A stretch of 64,000 nt of DNA from Orobanche coerulescens (Eukaryota > Streptophyta > Magnoliopsida > Lamiales > Orobanchaceae): assembly GCA_033398695.1 (NCBI GenBank), contig CM065802.1, positions 154,056,096-154,120,095 of the forward strand. The letters are read 5' to 3'. Shown piece by piece: positions 1-9,997 of this stretch. Under the pieces are notes generated by a model. That model searched no databases and was not told the origin of the DNA. It saw only the letters and a list, made by a program, of their open reading frames with translations. A program made the position numbers and the translations under genes. Every line of letters begins with the position of its first letter. Position 1 is the first letter of the stretch.

Positions 1-833
1 ACATGTATTTATACGAATTCATTGGTGTAATTTTCGGAATTTATGAATAATTGAGGAATTGTTCAAGAACCCTTACGGGTTGACTTTGGAATTTGGGGGG
101 GGGGGGGGTTTCGACTAGATGTTGTTGAAATACCGATTTAAGTATTCCTATTGGATTATTGATGGTATTCATGAAGTTTTGTTGGATGGAATCATTCATT
201 GGAGGTTGGTTTTCGATATTATTGGGTTTAGTTGTAAACAATGGGAGATTGTTTATAACGTGTTTGTTTTAATGCCCCAATGAGTTTTAGGTAGTGTTGT
301 ATCGACTTTTGAGTTGGTTATGATCATGTTTGATTCGTATATTAAGCGAATTGTTGGTGCTTGTGTTATTCAAAGTTGTTCGAGCGGCCGGTATTCTCCA
401 CTAAGGACGTTGTTCGTGGAAGGACTTTCTCGCCTTCGGTTTGAGGCAAGTTTTATACTTGTACTAGTCAATGAGATTAATGTCATCATATATGTGTATG
501 AATGTGTTGTATCATTCTGAGACTTAGTCTCTTCATGAATTCATTGATATTAAGAGATCGTTCGATATGATACCTTTCGGCAATTATGCCAAATGTTATT
601 ATTGTTCGTTAACGGCCGATTCAAGGCATTGTGATACTCGTTATTAATGTCATTGTCGATAGCCGGTTCGCGGTATCGATGTATCGATTGTTGTTAATAT
701 TGATGTTAATCTAAAACATCGTTGAAATCATTGTTATTCCTGTTGGGGTTGTCATTAAAACTGTACCGGCCGATTAAAGGCATTGGCTTATTCATTTCTC
801 ACCTTCGTCGTCGGTAACCGATTAAAGGTGCCG

Positions 834-1165
834 AGGCATCCTTCATATCATTGTTATCGAATTGCCGTTCTCAGGCAAATCGAAGTGTTCAATCATTCAT
901 CATATCATTGTCATCGATTGGCCACTCTTAGGCAAATCGAAGTGTTCAATCATTCATCATATCGTTGTCATCGATTGGCCGCTCTCAAGCAAATCGAAAT
1001 GTTCAATCATTCACTATATCATTGTTATCGATTGACCGTTCTAAGGCAATTGAGGTATTCAATCATTCATCGTGTCATTCACATCGATTAGCCATTATAA
1101 GGAAATCGAAGCGCTCAATCATTCATGGAATCATCCGCTGCATCATTGTCATCGGTTGGCCGTTC
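834..1165 (+). repeat. 57-bp tandem repeat inside gypsy LTR
   Basis: About five to six imperfect copies of a 57-bp unit built around GGCAAATCGAAGTGTTCAAT and ATCATTGTCATCGATTGGCC. Successive AATCATTCAT landmarks start at 891, 948 and 1005, giving the period directly. Because 57 is a multiple of three, one frame stays open across the block; I regard that as a by-product of the period. Confidence 0.85.
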
Positions 1166-1235
1166 TAAGGCAATCGAGGTGTTGAGTTGGGACTGTCAAG
1201 GATGGTGTTGGCCGACTCAAGGCAGCATACCATCC

Positions 1236-1465
1236 CTAATTGTGATACGGCTTTCATGCTGTGGCTTCGGCCCTAATTGTGATACGGATTTCATGCCGTG
1301 GCTTCGGCCCTAATGGTGATACGGCTTCGTGCCGTGGCTTCGGCCCTAATGGTGATACGGCTTCGTGCCGTGGCTTCGGCCCTAATTGTGATACGACTTT
1401 CATGCCGTGGCTTCGGCCCTAATGGTGACACGGCTTCGTGCCGTGGCTTCGGCCCTAATCAATAA
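1236..1465 (+). repeat. 36/37-bp tandem repeat inside gypsy LTR
   Basis: Six to seven copies of a 36-37 bp unit, CTTCGGCCCTAATGGTGATA followed by CGGCTTCGTGCCGTGG. Each unit contains a small inverted repeat (CGGCTTCGTGCCG) that could fold as a hairpin. The block lies in the part of the LTR where other gypsy LTRs of the window also carry short GC-rich direct repeats. Confidence 0.85.
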
Positions 1466-1839
1466 CAGCTTCGGGCTGTTTCAGCTTCATGTGATTGTGA
1501 TATTTGACAGCTTCGGCTGAGTGGTTTTTAGGCCTTGTGATTGTATTGTTAATTTCATTGGAGCCTTCGGGCATTGTGATTCATATTTAATTCAGTTCTG
1601 GTTTGGTTCATGTCGTGTAATTCATTGTGGTATTCTGTGATTATGATTCGCCGTTGGGCACTTATGTTCTAACCTGTCGAACAGGTATTAATAGTATGCC
1701 GTGGGCATAGTATTTCACGAATGCTCGGTTCTTACCTTGGTTTGTGAACATCTCGTATTATTATCATCATTGTACCGTTTCATTCTGCCTTTGGATGAAT
1801 ATCATGTTATACATGTATTTGATGTTCATTATCTGGATG

Positions 1840-1878
1840 TCTGACCCCGTGGGGGCGGAACATGTTTTCATGTTTTAG
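1840..1878 (+). promoter_or_regulatory. Putative branch-point box and 3' splice site in gypsy LTR
   Basis: The box CTGACCCCGTGGGGG (1841-1855) is followed by a T-rich stretch and TTTTAG|GT, with the exon starting at 1879. The same order is seen at 9395-9423. The matching donor is outside the window. Splicing is an inference. Confidence 0.45.
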
Positions 1879-2239
1879 GTGCTTGCGAGGAGAGAGTTGA
1901 GGCACAGGGGCATGACGATGGCGAAGAGGCATTCGAGCGATACTAGTACGAGTTGTTCATTGTTGGTCAGTCAGTTGGAGTGTACTCCAGTCTTGTCAGT
2001 TGTTATCATGTTGTATTACCCGAACAGATGTTTGTGGATGCTGTTGTATTTCATTTTGGCCATGTAGGCCACTTTTGTCGTTGAAATTCCTTATCGGAAT
2101 ATTGTGTCGGATGTCATGGTAGGGACTATGATTTTCCCTTGTTGTTAATTTAATGTATTTTGGTCATGTTCGCCTGGTGGATCTCCTGGCGTGGGGTCCA
2201 CGGCACTGTAATAACCCAATGGGATTTGGGGGTGTTACA

Positions 2240-3910
2240 GAATCAGCAGATTGCTTCACTCCAAAACGAGTGAAAATATGATTCAGGATGAGCCCAAATG
2301 ATTTCTTGGCAAAGTATACCAGAGAACTAATCAAAATATTTGGCATGTATTCATCCAAACCAGCAAGAGTACCCATGAGCACATCCCTACACATTGATGC
2401 AGATGACGGAGGCATTTCAGTGAATCCAACCCACTACAGAGGACTAATTGGATCATTTCTATACCTAACTGCAAGTAGACCTGACATCTCATATGTCGTA
2501 GGAGTGTGTGCAAGATTTCAATCCAAGCCAAAGCAGTCTCACCAGGAAGCAGCTAAAAGGATAATCAGATACCTTAAGTCTACAATCAACATTAGATTAT
2601 GGTATCCAAAGGATAACAATTTTGAACTCTCAGGATATTCAAATGCAGATTTTGCAGGATGCAACATTGACGGGAAAAGCACCAGTGGAACGTGTCAATT
2701 CCTTGGAACCAGACTTACATCTTGGTTCAGTAAAAAGCAGGTATCCAACTCAATATCCAAAACCGAGTCAGAATACCTAGCTGCAGGCAGTTGTTGTGCA
2801 CAAATACTATGGATCAGACAACAGCTAAGGAACTACAACATCATAGCAAATTAAGTTCCTATTTGGTGTGACAACAATAGTGCAATTGCAATAACAAACA
2901 ATCACTACAAAAAAAACAGTTTTTACCAATGCCAAACGTCGTTGGTAAAACAGAAAATGGCGTCGGTAAAAAATTTACTGACGGCAATTCGCCATTGGAA
3001 TAATGCTCGACTGTAATTTTTATCGACGCCGCAATTTACCGACGCCATTTTTGGCGTTGTTAAATTAAAAATATAAAAATTTAAAAAAGTCAGGTCAGGA
3101 CTCATGTGGGGCTCAGGCGGGTTAGGTCCGGACTTAGGCGGGTCAGGTTCGGTCAGGTCTAGGCCCGGGCGGGTTGGGTCTGGGTCCGGGCGGGTCAGGT
3201 TCGGGCTCCATTTAATTTCAAATGGTTGAGAAAGATTTTGGTTTATAAACCGCATAAAACACTACTGTTTTCGATGTGGGATAGTGTGAAAAATTTACCA
3301 ACGCCATTTCGGCATCGGTAATGACGTCGGTAGATACCGACGTCGGTAAACGACGTCGTTAATTGAAAACAAAAAAAAAAAATTTACCAACGCCAAAATG
3401 GCGTCGGTAAACGGCGTCGTTAACTGTGAAAAAAGAAAAAAAGATAATAATAAAAATTTACCAACGCCAAAATGGCGTCGGTAAAGGCGTCGTTAATTGT
3501 GAAAAAAGAAAAAAAGATAATAATAAAAATTGTCCAACGCCGAAGTGACGTCGGTAAGGGCGTCGGTAAATGGCGTCGGTAAACGGCGTCGTTAATTGTG
3601 AAAGAAAGAAAAAAAAGTCTGCGAACCGGTCGTCGGCAATGGTGTCGGTAAATTATAAGTTTAACAACAGCGGGTACGGGCGTCGGTAAATGGCGTCAGT
3701 AAAAACTGTTTTTTTGTAGTGAATCCAGTACTGAACTCAAGAACAAAGCACATAGATGTCAAACATCATTTCATTGGGGACCATGTGCTAAACAAAAGAG
3801 TAAGAGTAGAAAGTGTCAGCACAAAGTACCAAATTGTTGACATATTCACAAAACCTCTACCAGAAGAAAGGTTTTCAGAACTTAGCAGGGATCTTGGATT
3901 ACTAGATTAG
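2240..3910 (+). pseudogene. Copia-1 pol 3' end (reverse transcriptase C-terminus and RNase H), interrupted by a CACTA MITE
   Basis: This encodes the end of a Ty1/copia polyprotein. The readable part at 2288-2854 shows the RT tail (HYRGLIGSFLYLTASRPDIS) and the RNase H block with YSNADFAGC, DGKSTSGTCQFLG and KTESEYLAAGSCCAQ. A TAA at 2852-2854 breaks the frame, but the frame continues with VPIWCDNNSAIAITNN up to the MITE. After the MITE, 3722-3910 resumes with SRTKHIDVKHHF and IVDIFTKPLPEERF and ends at TAG. The TKHID/KHHF and IFTKPLP motifs are typical of the copia pol C-terminus. The upstream RT, integrase and gag are absent from the window because the gypsy LTR lies at the left. It is non-functional: one nonsense codon plus an 819-bp insertion. 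Confidence 0.9.
2903..3721. mobile_element. CACTA-type non-autonomous element (MITE-like, 819 bp)
   Basis: The ends are near-perfect inverted repeats of about 24 bp, starting CACTACAAAAAAAACAG and ending CTGTTTTTTTGTAGTG, flanked by the 3-bp duplication AAT (2900-2902 and 3722-3724). CACTA ends with a 3-bp duplication are diagnostic for the En/Spm (CACTA) superfamily. The interior has no transposase. It is filled with repeats of the palindromic motif CCAACGCC...GGCGTCGGTAAA and spacers of A/G-rich sequence, resembling the subterminal repeats that CACTA proteins bind. It splits the Copia-1 RNase H region. A 110-residue minus-strand frame inside it is not convincing as a gene. Confidence 0.88.
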
Positions 3911-4442
3911 GAATCTAGTACTTAGCTGAAAAGTCATCCGACCTGAAGCAGCCAAAAGTCGAAGGAAAGTCACCTGACCAGGAAGCCACCTAATCAGACC
4001 AGACGAGGAAAGTTACCTGATTAAAGCAGACGAGGAACAAATTCCCAGACGAGAAAAGCCAGCTGACATCAACACAGGCGACATACATCACCTGATGCAG
4101 AGCAGACAGGAAGTCAAAGAGTCAACCAGCTAAGTTTTCTATCTTTTTAAACATTTAATTTTATTACACGTGGCTAAAAATACACGATCACACTACTCCC
4201 ACGTCTACCTCCATGATGTCCAATCAGGCACATCAACCGCCATTCTTTATTTTATTATTAACTTAAAAACGTCCTTTTGAATGGCTACTTAAGACGGTCG
4301 AAATCATTTCACAAATCTTTACCGTCTTCAAGCTCTAAGAACCCTAATTTTTTAAAAGCAGAAAAACTCCTTGAATATTCACTACACTCAATCGAAAACC
4401 TTATTTTGCGGCACTTAATTCGTAGGTGTCAATCTCAAGCTG
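3911..4442 (+). promoter_or_regulatory. Copia-1 spacer between pol and the extra ORF; CACCTGA-rich
   Basis: This noncoding stretch follows the pol stop. It holds several CACCTGA/TACCTGA/CACCTAA motifs and CAGACAGG/GACGAGGAA repeats between about 3970 and 4120, then AT-rich sequence with a TATA-like CTACTTAAGA near 4285. Related CAGACAGG and TCAGGCGAG words occur upstream of the TATA box in the Copia-1 LTR. By analogy with Copia-2, where the equivalent spacer carries an LTR-like promoter, this could be an internal promoter. The match is weaker than in Copia-2. Confidence 0.35.
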
Positions 4443-7255
4443 GTGAAGGAGCAAATCATATTTAGCATTGTTGTCGACTTCGAAGGATTGCTGGCAACCA
4501 ACGACACGAATGAAATGGCATATGTAATCCGAATGATGAAGAAGAATGGTATCTACCATTTTCTGTACATCAACCCTTCGCAGCTGTTCAAGGAAGATGT
4601 GATATGTTTCTTAAGGAAGCAGGGGTCACAACGCACCGCATCGTGAGCTCGAATTTTGGAGAAGAAATCACCATCACACCGCAAACCATCGCCGATGCTT
4701 TCAAATTGGAGAATCGGGGCATAGCAGTCGAGCCCTAAAGCAAAGCCCTATTAATATCTGGTATGATATCAAGTTACCAGAGCAGTCCACTAAGGTCAAA
4801 TTGACGGCGAAGAAATGTGACCTTAAGAAAGAATACAAATATGTCTTGGACATCGATAAAAAAATCGTCATGGGGATGGCAGGCAGCGATGATCAACTGT
4901 CGTCCTCCAAGTATGTAGTAATGAGGACTAACTGGCCAGATTATATTTACAGGCAGTTAGTCTGAGAAATCAACAAAGCCAGTTGGGATGATGAGGAGAA
5001 GAAATTTAAAAAAAAGGATGGCATATGGAACTCAGATCAGTTGGATCTTAGGGTTCCTTGGGAAAGGTAGACACCTTTCGCCCCAGCAAAAGACTTGGTC
5101 ATATGAACCAAGAAACCTTGAAGAATATTGGGAAGAAGAAGCAAAAGGCAGGTGAGGCACTCAAGAAAATGACCTCTGGAATGTATGATTACAGAGGACC
5201 CTCAGACTCTGAAGCAGAGCAGTCAGACGCAGTTGCAGCTGAAGTACCACCTGCAAATGACATTATTTCATCTGCACCTGAAACCTTACCTGAACCTGAC
5301 GGAAGTGCAGACAGCGACACCATTCCTCTCTCTAAGTTTCTGCAAAAGAGGAAAGCTCATGAAGAAGAAATTGTTCACGTTTCATCCTCACCTGAACCCT
5401 CCCCCAAACGGCAAAAAGGTCTGGTGGATTATCCCTCAGACAATGAAGAAATGCAGATTGTGATATCACATGGACCTGTCCTTGCTAAAAAAAAACAAAA
5501 ACATCCCTCTAAGCTGATCCCACATGTGCTTCCACTTCTAACACTGCCACATACCACAGAGGATGAAGAAGCAGAAGAAATGATTGTGATCCTATAATCT
5601 AAATAATTGTACAACCTCATAGAGTAAAACCCCCTGAATCTTACCCAAGATCAACTAAAGGAGGTAAGAAAACAAGCTCGGAAACTCTCTTTTATTAATA
5701 TTTATGAAGAATGGAGAGGGTTTAAGCTTCTTAATTTTCCCAAGCTAAGAATATTTGTTGAGAGGTGTACTTGGGATCATCTCATTGCCATGGAGTAGTT
5801 TGTTATGCATTTCTGTCGGGAGACTGACATTAAATTGCTACTGGAAGAGAACTGGTTCATATCCCATTTCAAACCCAATATGGACCACTTTATCTTTGAA
5901 GTTATGGAAGGTGTAGCAAAGTGTTAGGCCCTTAGTCAAGAAACTGGAGAAGAAAAAAGAAATGTAATAGTTGAAGAAGTTGAAAATGTAGTTGAAAAAG
6001 AAAAAGAAAAAGAATCTGAGTAGTTGAAAAAGAGGAGAAAGAGAAAGTTGAAGAAGCTGTTGAAGAAGAGAAGAAGGAAGAAGAAGAAGAAGAAGAAGAA
6101 GAAGAAGAAGAAGAAAAGTAGGAAGAAAAGATGAAAAGGGTGATGTAGATCAACATCATCATTCCCCTGACCAAGCCTCCAGCTCATCAGCTAACTCATC
6201 TGGAACCCCTGATTAAACGCCACCTGATCAGAAAGCATTTGATCGATAAATTCCCTCTGATAAGTCAACTGCCCAAAGGTCACCTGTCATGGAGGACACA
6301 GCTGAAAACACTCAGGCAGAAGCACCTACATATCAGCTTCCCTCAAACTTCACTGATCTGGTCAGAAGCATTGTTGAAGAGACAGTTGCTCAACTTTTGG
6401 CAACTGATATCAAATTTGACCTGAAGATTTATCAATGACAAAATAGACACCCTGATTAACAAGAAGGAACCTTCTCCACCACCCTCAAGTTTAAGAATGC
6501 CTCTTGGCATGTATGATTTCATACAAAGGGTGGAGGAACAGCTAGCACATATTATTGATGCTGTCAAAAGGGAGGAAGAGTTAAAGCAGGGGGAAAGACA
6601 GAGGGAAGATGAAAAGTGAACTGAGGATGAACCCAGATCAAGGAGCAGAAATGAAGTACCATTGATTCAGGCAGGAGGTTCAAGCCTCCAGAGGAAAGAA
6701 CCAGCTGTACCTACTAAAGAACAACCTACAGCCAAGAGAAAAAGAACCAGGCAAGATCATGTTGTACCATTATAATGTGAAGGAAAAGAGCTTTACCTTG
6801 TAGAAGATTTCTTGCCTGTGGAAGCAGTACCCATGTGGGGGGCAGCAAAGAAGCAGTTCATTGAAAAGTACTACCCCTAGGAAATACTTGTAGATAAGGA
6901 TTGTTCCCAACAAGAGATTTTCATAAAATTTATGGAGATGAATTATCCCAATCTATGGGAAACATTGAATAAATATGCAGAAAAGTACTTCAATGCTTAC
7001 CCCATGATTCCCAGCTTCAGACCTAAAGAAGCACCTACTCTCATGAATGGAGAATTGAATGAGATTGCTCTTCAGGAGGAAATTAAAAAGATATGCATTG
7101 AAAACAACTTTTCATCTCAAGAACAACAACAGTTTGCCTCTCTGATTATCAAGAAGAAATATGGGTTAGCCCGAGTTTCAAAGAAGCCCATTAGAGCTAA
7201 GACACTGGAGTCACTCCCTACAGGAAGGATCAGAGGAAGAGGAAAAGGGAGATAA
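4443..7255 (+). pseudogene. Copia-1 extra ORF downstream of pol (envelope-like position), decayed
   Basis: This is a long broken reading frame between pol and the 3' LTR, where Sirevirus-type copia elements carry an additional 'envelope-like' ORF. Readable pieces are about 4448-4646, a short frame-shifted continuation including EITITPQTIADAFKLENRG, then 5058-5597, and a C-terminal piece at 6932-7255. The N-terminal piece resembles the start of the plant-retroelement domain often named 'putative plant transposon protein'. The middle (5058-5597) is acidic, low complexity and has a basic patch SPKRQK. A GAA repeat near 6060 would encode poly-Glu. The C-terminus is basic and ends RIRGRGKGR. Multiple stops and frame changes make it a pseudogene. 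I cannot assign a molecular function; the assignment rests on position and partial domain similarity. Confidence 0.55.
6048..6126 (+). repeat. (GAA)n microsatellite
   Basis: A nearly uninterrupted GAA run, coding for Glu in the frame of the extra ORF. The two Ser-rich or Phe-rich frames on the opposite strand are only shadows of this repeat. Confidence 0.9.
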
Positions 7256-7513
7256 CATCTTGTAACTTCAGTTTAGTTTTAATTTGTAATACCCGGTTGT
7301 AATTCAGTCATTATCATTTAGTATTCATCATTCAGTAATTGTCACTCAGTAATTTTCACTCATTAATGATTGTTCATCATTCATTTCATTCACTGTTTTC
7401 ACCGTTCGGAGTATATTGGTATCGCGTATCAGTTTTATTCATCATTCAACCCGGTTGGATAGTCGGGCCGAGCGTATCATCATTGTCATTTTCATTGTGG
7501 GCTGTGTGTGAGG

Positions 7514-8055
7514 AATAGCGCACGCTACGTACTCTCTTTAGAGCGCGCTAATTGAGTATAGGTAGCGCACGCTACCACTCAGAATTAGCGTACGCTAATG
7601 TTGTCTGTTGCCGCACCGAAGGCACCGACCGCAGTGAGTTAGGCAGCGCACGCTACGAATGGTAAGTAGCGCGCGTTAGTGGTTTGTAGTAGCGCACGCG
7701 AATATTTGGTGTAGCGCGCGCTAAGGTCGGACAAGCAGAGTCCAGTGGATACTAGACTGAATTGGATTAATTCATAGCGTACGCTATGAGTGGTTTTTAG
7801 CGTATGCAAACGGTGTAGTAGCGCACGCTAAATGTTGAATGTAGCGCACGCTACCGAGATCAGATCAGAGAACAGGAGGTTCTGGACTCCAGTACTGGGC
7901 ATCAGATAATTCGTTAACGCACGCTAATTAAAGGGGGTAGCGTACGCTACAAGAGGTACGTAGCGCATGCTACCGTTGCGATCAGAGGGTACTGGACTAC
8001 CCAGTACACCTGTTAGCGCACGCTACGCACAGGAGCTAGCGCACGCTAACTGGGA
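7514..8055 (+). promoter_or_regulatory. Cluster of about 17 TAGCGYRCGCTA palindromes upstream of LTR TATA box
   Basis: Roughly 17 copies (eye count) of a 12-16 bp palindrome, for example GTAGCGCACGCTAC, CATAGCGTACGCTATG and TTAGCGCACGCTAA, are spaced irregularly at about 20-60 bp. Spacers repeatedly contain GTCCAG or CTGGACT and CCAGTACTGG. The cluster stops just before the TATA box. Each copy is self-complementary, which fits a dimeric DNA-binding protein, and is CpG-rich. Confidence 0.85.
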
Positions 8056-8057
8056 TT

Positions 8058-8071
8058 TTCTATATATAGGA
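8058..8071 (+). promoter_or_regulatory. TATA box of solo gypsy LTR
   Basis: TCTATATATAGGAC directly follows the palindrome cluster and precedes CT-rich leader-like sequence. Transcription would therefore start at about 8095. Confidence 0.7.
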
Positions 8072-8233
8072 CAGTCCAGTCCTTTAACGTCATTTATCAT
8101 TTCTCTTCGTTTCTTCGGCGGTTTTGGGCGATTCTGGGCGATTTGGAGAGTGTTCTTCGAGGTGTAATCATCAATCATCATCTTCAAGCTTGGATTAATC
8201 ATCATTTCATCATCCCCATCACATCAAATCAAG

Positions 8234-9423
8234 GTAATAAGCTTCTTAGATCTATAATTTCGGATTTTTGGGTTTTTCCTTCCGATTTCTTCGTGTAAGC
8301 TTGGACTATTGTTGGAATATGGTATATATGATTATATACCTTGGATAAATGTATTCCTATGGATTTAGTGTCATATATTTCGGATTTCATGAATATTGGG
8401 GTTCGATTCAAGAACACTTTAGAGTTGACTTTGATATTTTTGGGGGTTTGCAATTAGATGTTGTCGTTAACTCGAATTGTGGATTCCTATGAGATTATTG
8501 ATATCATTGAAGTTGTTTTGTTGGTTTGAAATACTCATTTTTGGAGTGGGTTTTGATATATTCGAGAATTGGATATTATCGAGGGATGTGTGTTTGCTAA
8601 GTGTTTGTTAGAATACCTCTATGAGTTTGGATATTGTTGTATCGACGTTGAGTCGGTTATAATCGTGTTTGATTCGTATATTTAGCATTGTTGGTAATTG
8701 TCATTCAAGGTTGTTCGAGCGACCGACATCTCATTGTAGGATGTTTGTTCGAGGAAGGACATTTTTCACCAGTTGAGTAAGTTAATTCTTACTTGGTTAA
8801 AAGGATATTCATTCCTTTCATTGTTGTTCATTCATAATTATAGTTCATTCATAATGTATTAACCGTATTGAGACTTGCAATTGTCAATTAATCACTTCAG
8901 TCACAAGGAACGACGGTTCCAATCATTTCATTGAGCTATCATTCATTTCACTGTCATTTCATCTCGGTGATTCATTATTGATTTCGATGTCACTTTTGTT
9001 ATCTCGTGGCATTCCGGGTCATACTGGTGTGCCGGTTGGTATGTGTAGGATTTTCATGTCGGGCACATATTAAGTCGTGTGTTGGTTGTTGGCCTCACAT
9101 TGGACTGTGCACACGAGAAGATCACTTCGTGAGACTGATTAGGTATAAGACCACACGTGTATTCGATCGATACTCGATGGTGGCTTGTGCACGGACACAT
9201 TTCCATCACGGGCGTAGTGTGGCGCCACCCTTTGAGCCGTACTGTTAGTTGATTCATACAGCATGTTTGATTGCGTATGTTTTCAACAAGATTGGGTTAT
9301 AATCTAACCGATTCATTTTTGATCGAACTTGTGGTTTATACAGCATATATATGATTGTGTTTATTCAACTCTTGAGGATTGTTGTTCTGTGTAACTGACC
9401 CCGTTTGGGGATATTGTTTTTAG
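8234..9423 (+). other. Putative intron contained within the gypsy LTR
   Basis: The donor is CAAG|GTAATA at 8233/8234, about 165 bp after the TATA box. The acceptor is TGTTTTTAG|GTC, ending at 9423, with a branch-like CTGAC in the box CTGACCCCGTTTGGGG at 9395-9410. The same donor-box-acceptor order is found in other gypsy LTRs of the window on both strands. Prediction only; no transcript evidence is available here. Confidence 0.45.
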
Positions 9424-9781
9424 GTCATGGCAAGGCAAAAGCACGGGAATAGAACGTTGACGGCGAGGAGTCCCAGTGATACTAGTAGGGGGCCCCAAAT
9501 CCTTTCAGTCATTCATGTTGTTGTCATTTATTTTCCGCTGCAGATTTCCATTTGGATACTCCGTTTCGTTCAGTGTTGTGTATTTTATCTTCATATAAAA
9601 TATACATGTATTCGGTATTATCTTGGGTGTGTTATAATGAAACTCCTCATCGGAGTAGTTGATGAGATAATGTGGTTCGGTACTACATTTACCCTGTGTA
9701 TTTCATTCATTTTCACTCGCCTAGTGGGTCTCAGTCGGGGGTCCACGGCACTGTAATATCCGCCTAGTTTGGGGTGTTACA

Positions 9782-9997
9782 TAATTTCTGTTTTACTTGT
9801 AATTTTTGCTTACACTTTGTTTCATTCAAGAACTGCACTGTAATGTAGCTCTGAAAAATTTATAACAGTCAACTTGAATGACAACCACTAGTTGTCTCAA
9901 AAATACTGAGTTTGATTTGTGTCTTGCACTTTACTTTTGTGCAGACTTATTTACATTTGAATGCTTTAGTTTTGCCATCATCAAAATAGGGGGAGTT
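9782..9997 (+). other. Copia-1 3' untranslated region and polypurine tract
   Basis: This short noncoding stretch between the extra ORF and the 3' LTR resumes after the solo LTR insertion. It ends with the polypurine tract AAAATAGGGGGAGTTT (9983-9998), the primer for plus-strand synthesis, immediately before the LTR. Confidence 0.8.

Larger units (their letters stand above)
1..2239 (+). mobile_element. Ty3/gypsy LTR, 3' part (start lies outside the window)
   Basis: This is the right-hand part of a gypsy LTR in + orientation. It ends with GGGGTGTTACA, preceded by a GGGGTCCACGGCACTGTAA block that recurs at the ends of the LTRs at 7285-9781 and 48593-50537. Its first few hundred bases are clearly related to 8340-8760 of the complete solo LTR, so the two belong to the same family or sister families. 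Directly after the terminal CA the sequence becomes copia reverse transcriptase/RNase H sequence, so this is an LTR inserted into Copia-1. The expected target duplication GAATC (2240-2244) cannot be checked because the left end is missing. It contains two tandem-repeat blocks and a putative 3' splice site at 1878. A run of 14 G at 95-108 is probably slippage or an assembly artefact. Confidence 0.8.
7285..9781 (+). mobile_element. Complete solo Ty3/gypsy LTR (2497 bp) with perfect target duplication
   Basis: It starts TGTAATACCCGG and ends GGGGTGTTACA, and is flanked by the 5-bp duplication TAATT (7280-7284 and 9782-9786). No internal region remains, so it is a solo LTR from intra-element recombination. 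In order it contains a cluster of about 17 palindromes (7514-8055), a TATA box (8058-8071), a candidate 5' splice site (8233/8234), a box CTGACCCCGTTTGGGG, a 3' splice site (9423), and the terminal block with GGGTCCACGGCACTGTAATA. It landed just after the Copia-1 extra ORF. Confidence 0.93.

Noticed and set aside
95..108. Run of 14 G as a G-quadruplex regulator
   Set aside because: The homologous position in the solo LTR (about 8440) has only five G; more likely slippage or assembly error.
783..1091. 102-codon open frame with 19-residue repeats
   Set aside because: It lies in the 57-bp tandem repeat of an LTR. 57 is divisible by three, so an open frame is expected; no homology or start context.
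2923..3255. Pro/Asp-rich minus-strand frame inside the CACTA MITE
   Set aside because: Derived from repeated GGTCAGG/GGGTC words; no transposase similarity.
5932..6187. Ser-rich and Phe-rich minus-strand frames
   Set aside because: Antisense of the GAA microsatellite; low-complexity shadows.
7514..8055. CRISPR-like array
   Set aside because: Repeats are short palindromes with irregular spacing, in a plant LTR promoter; no cas genes and no uniform spacers.
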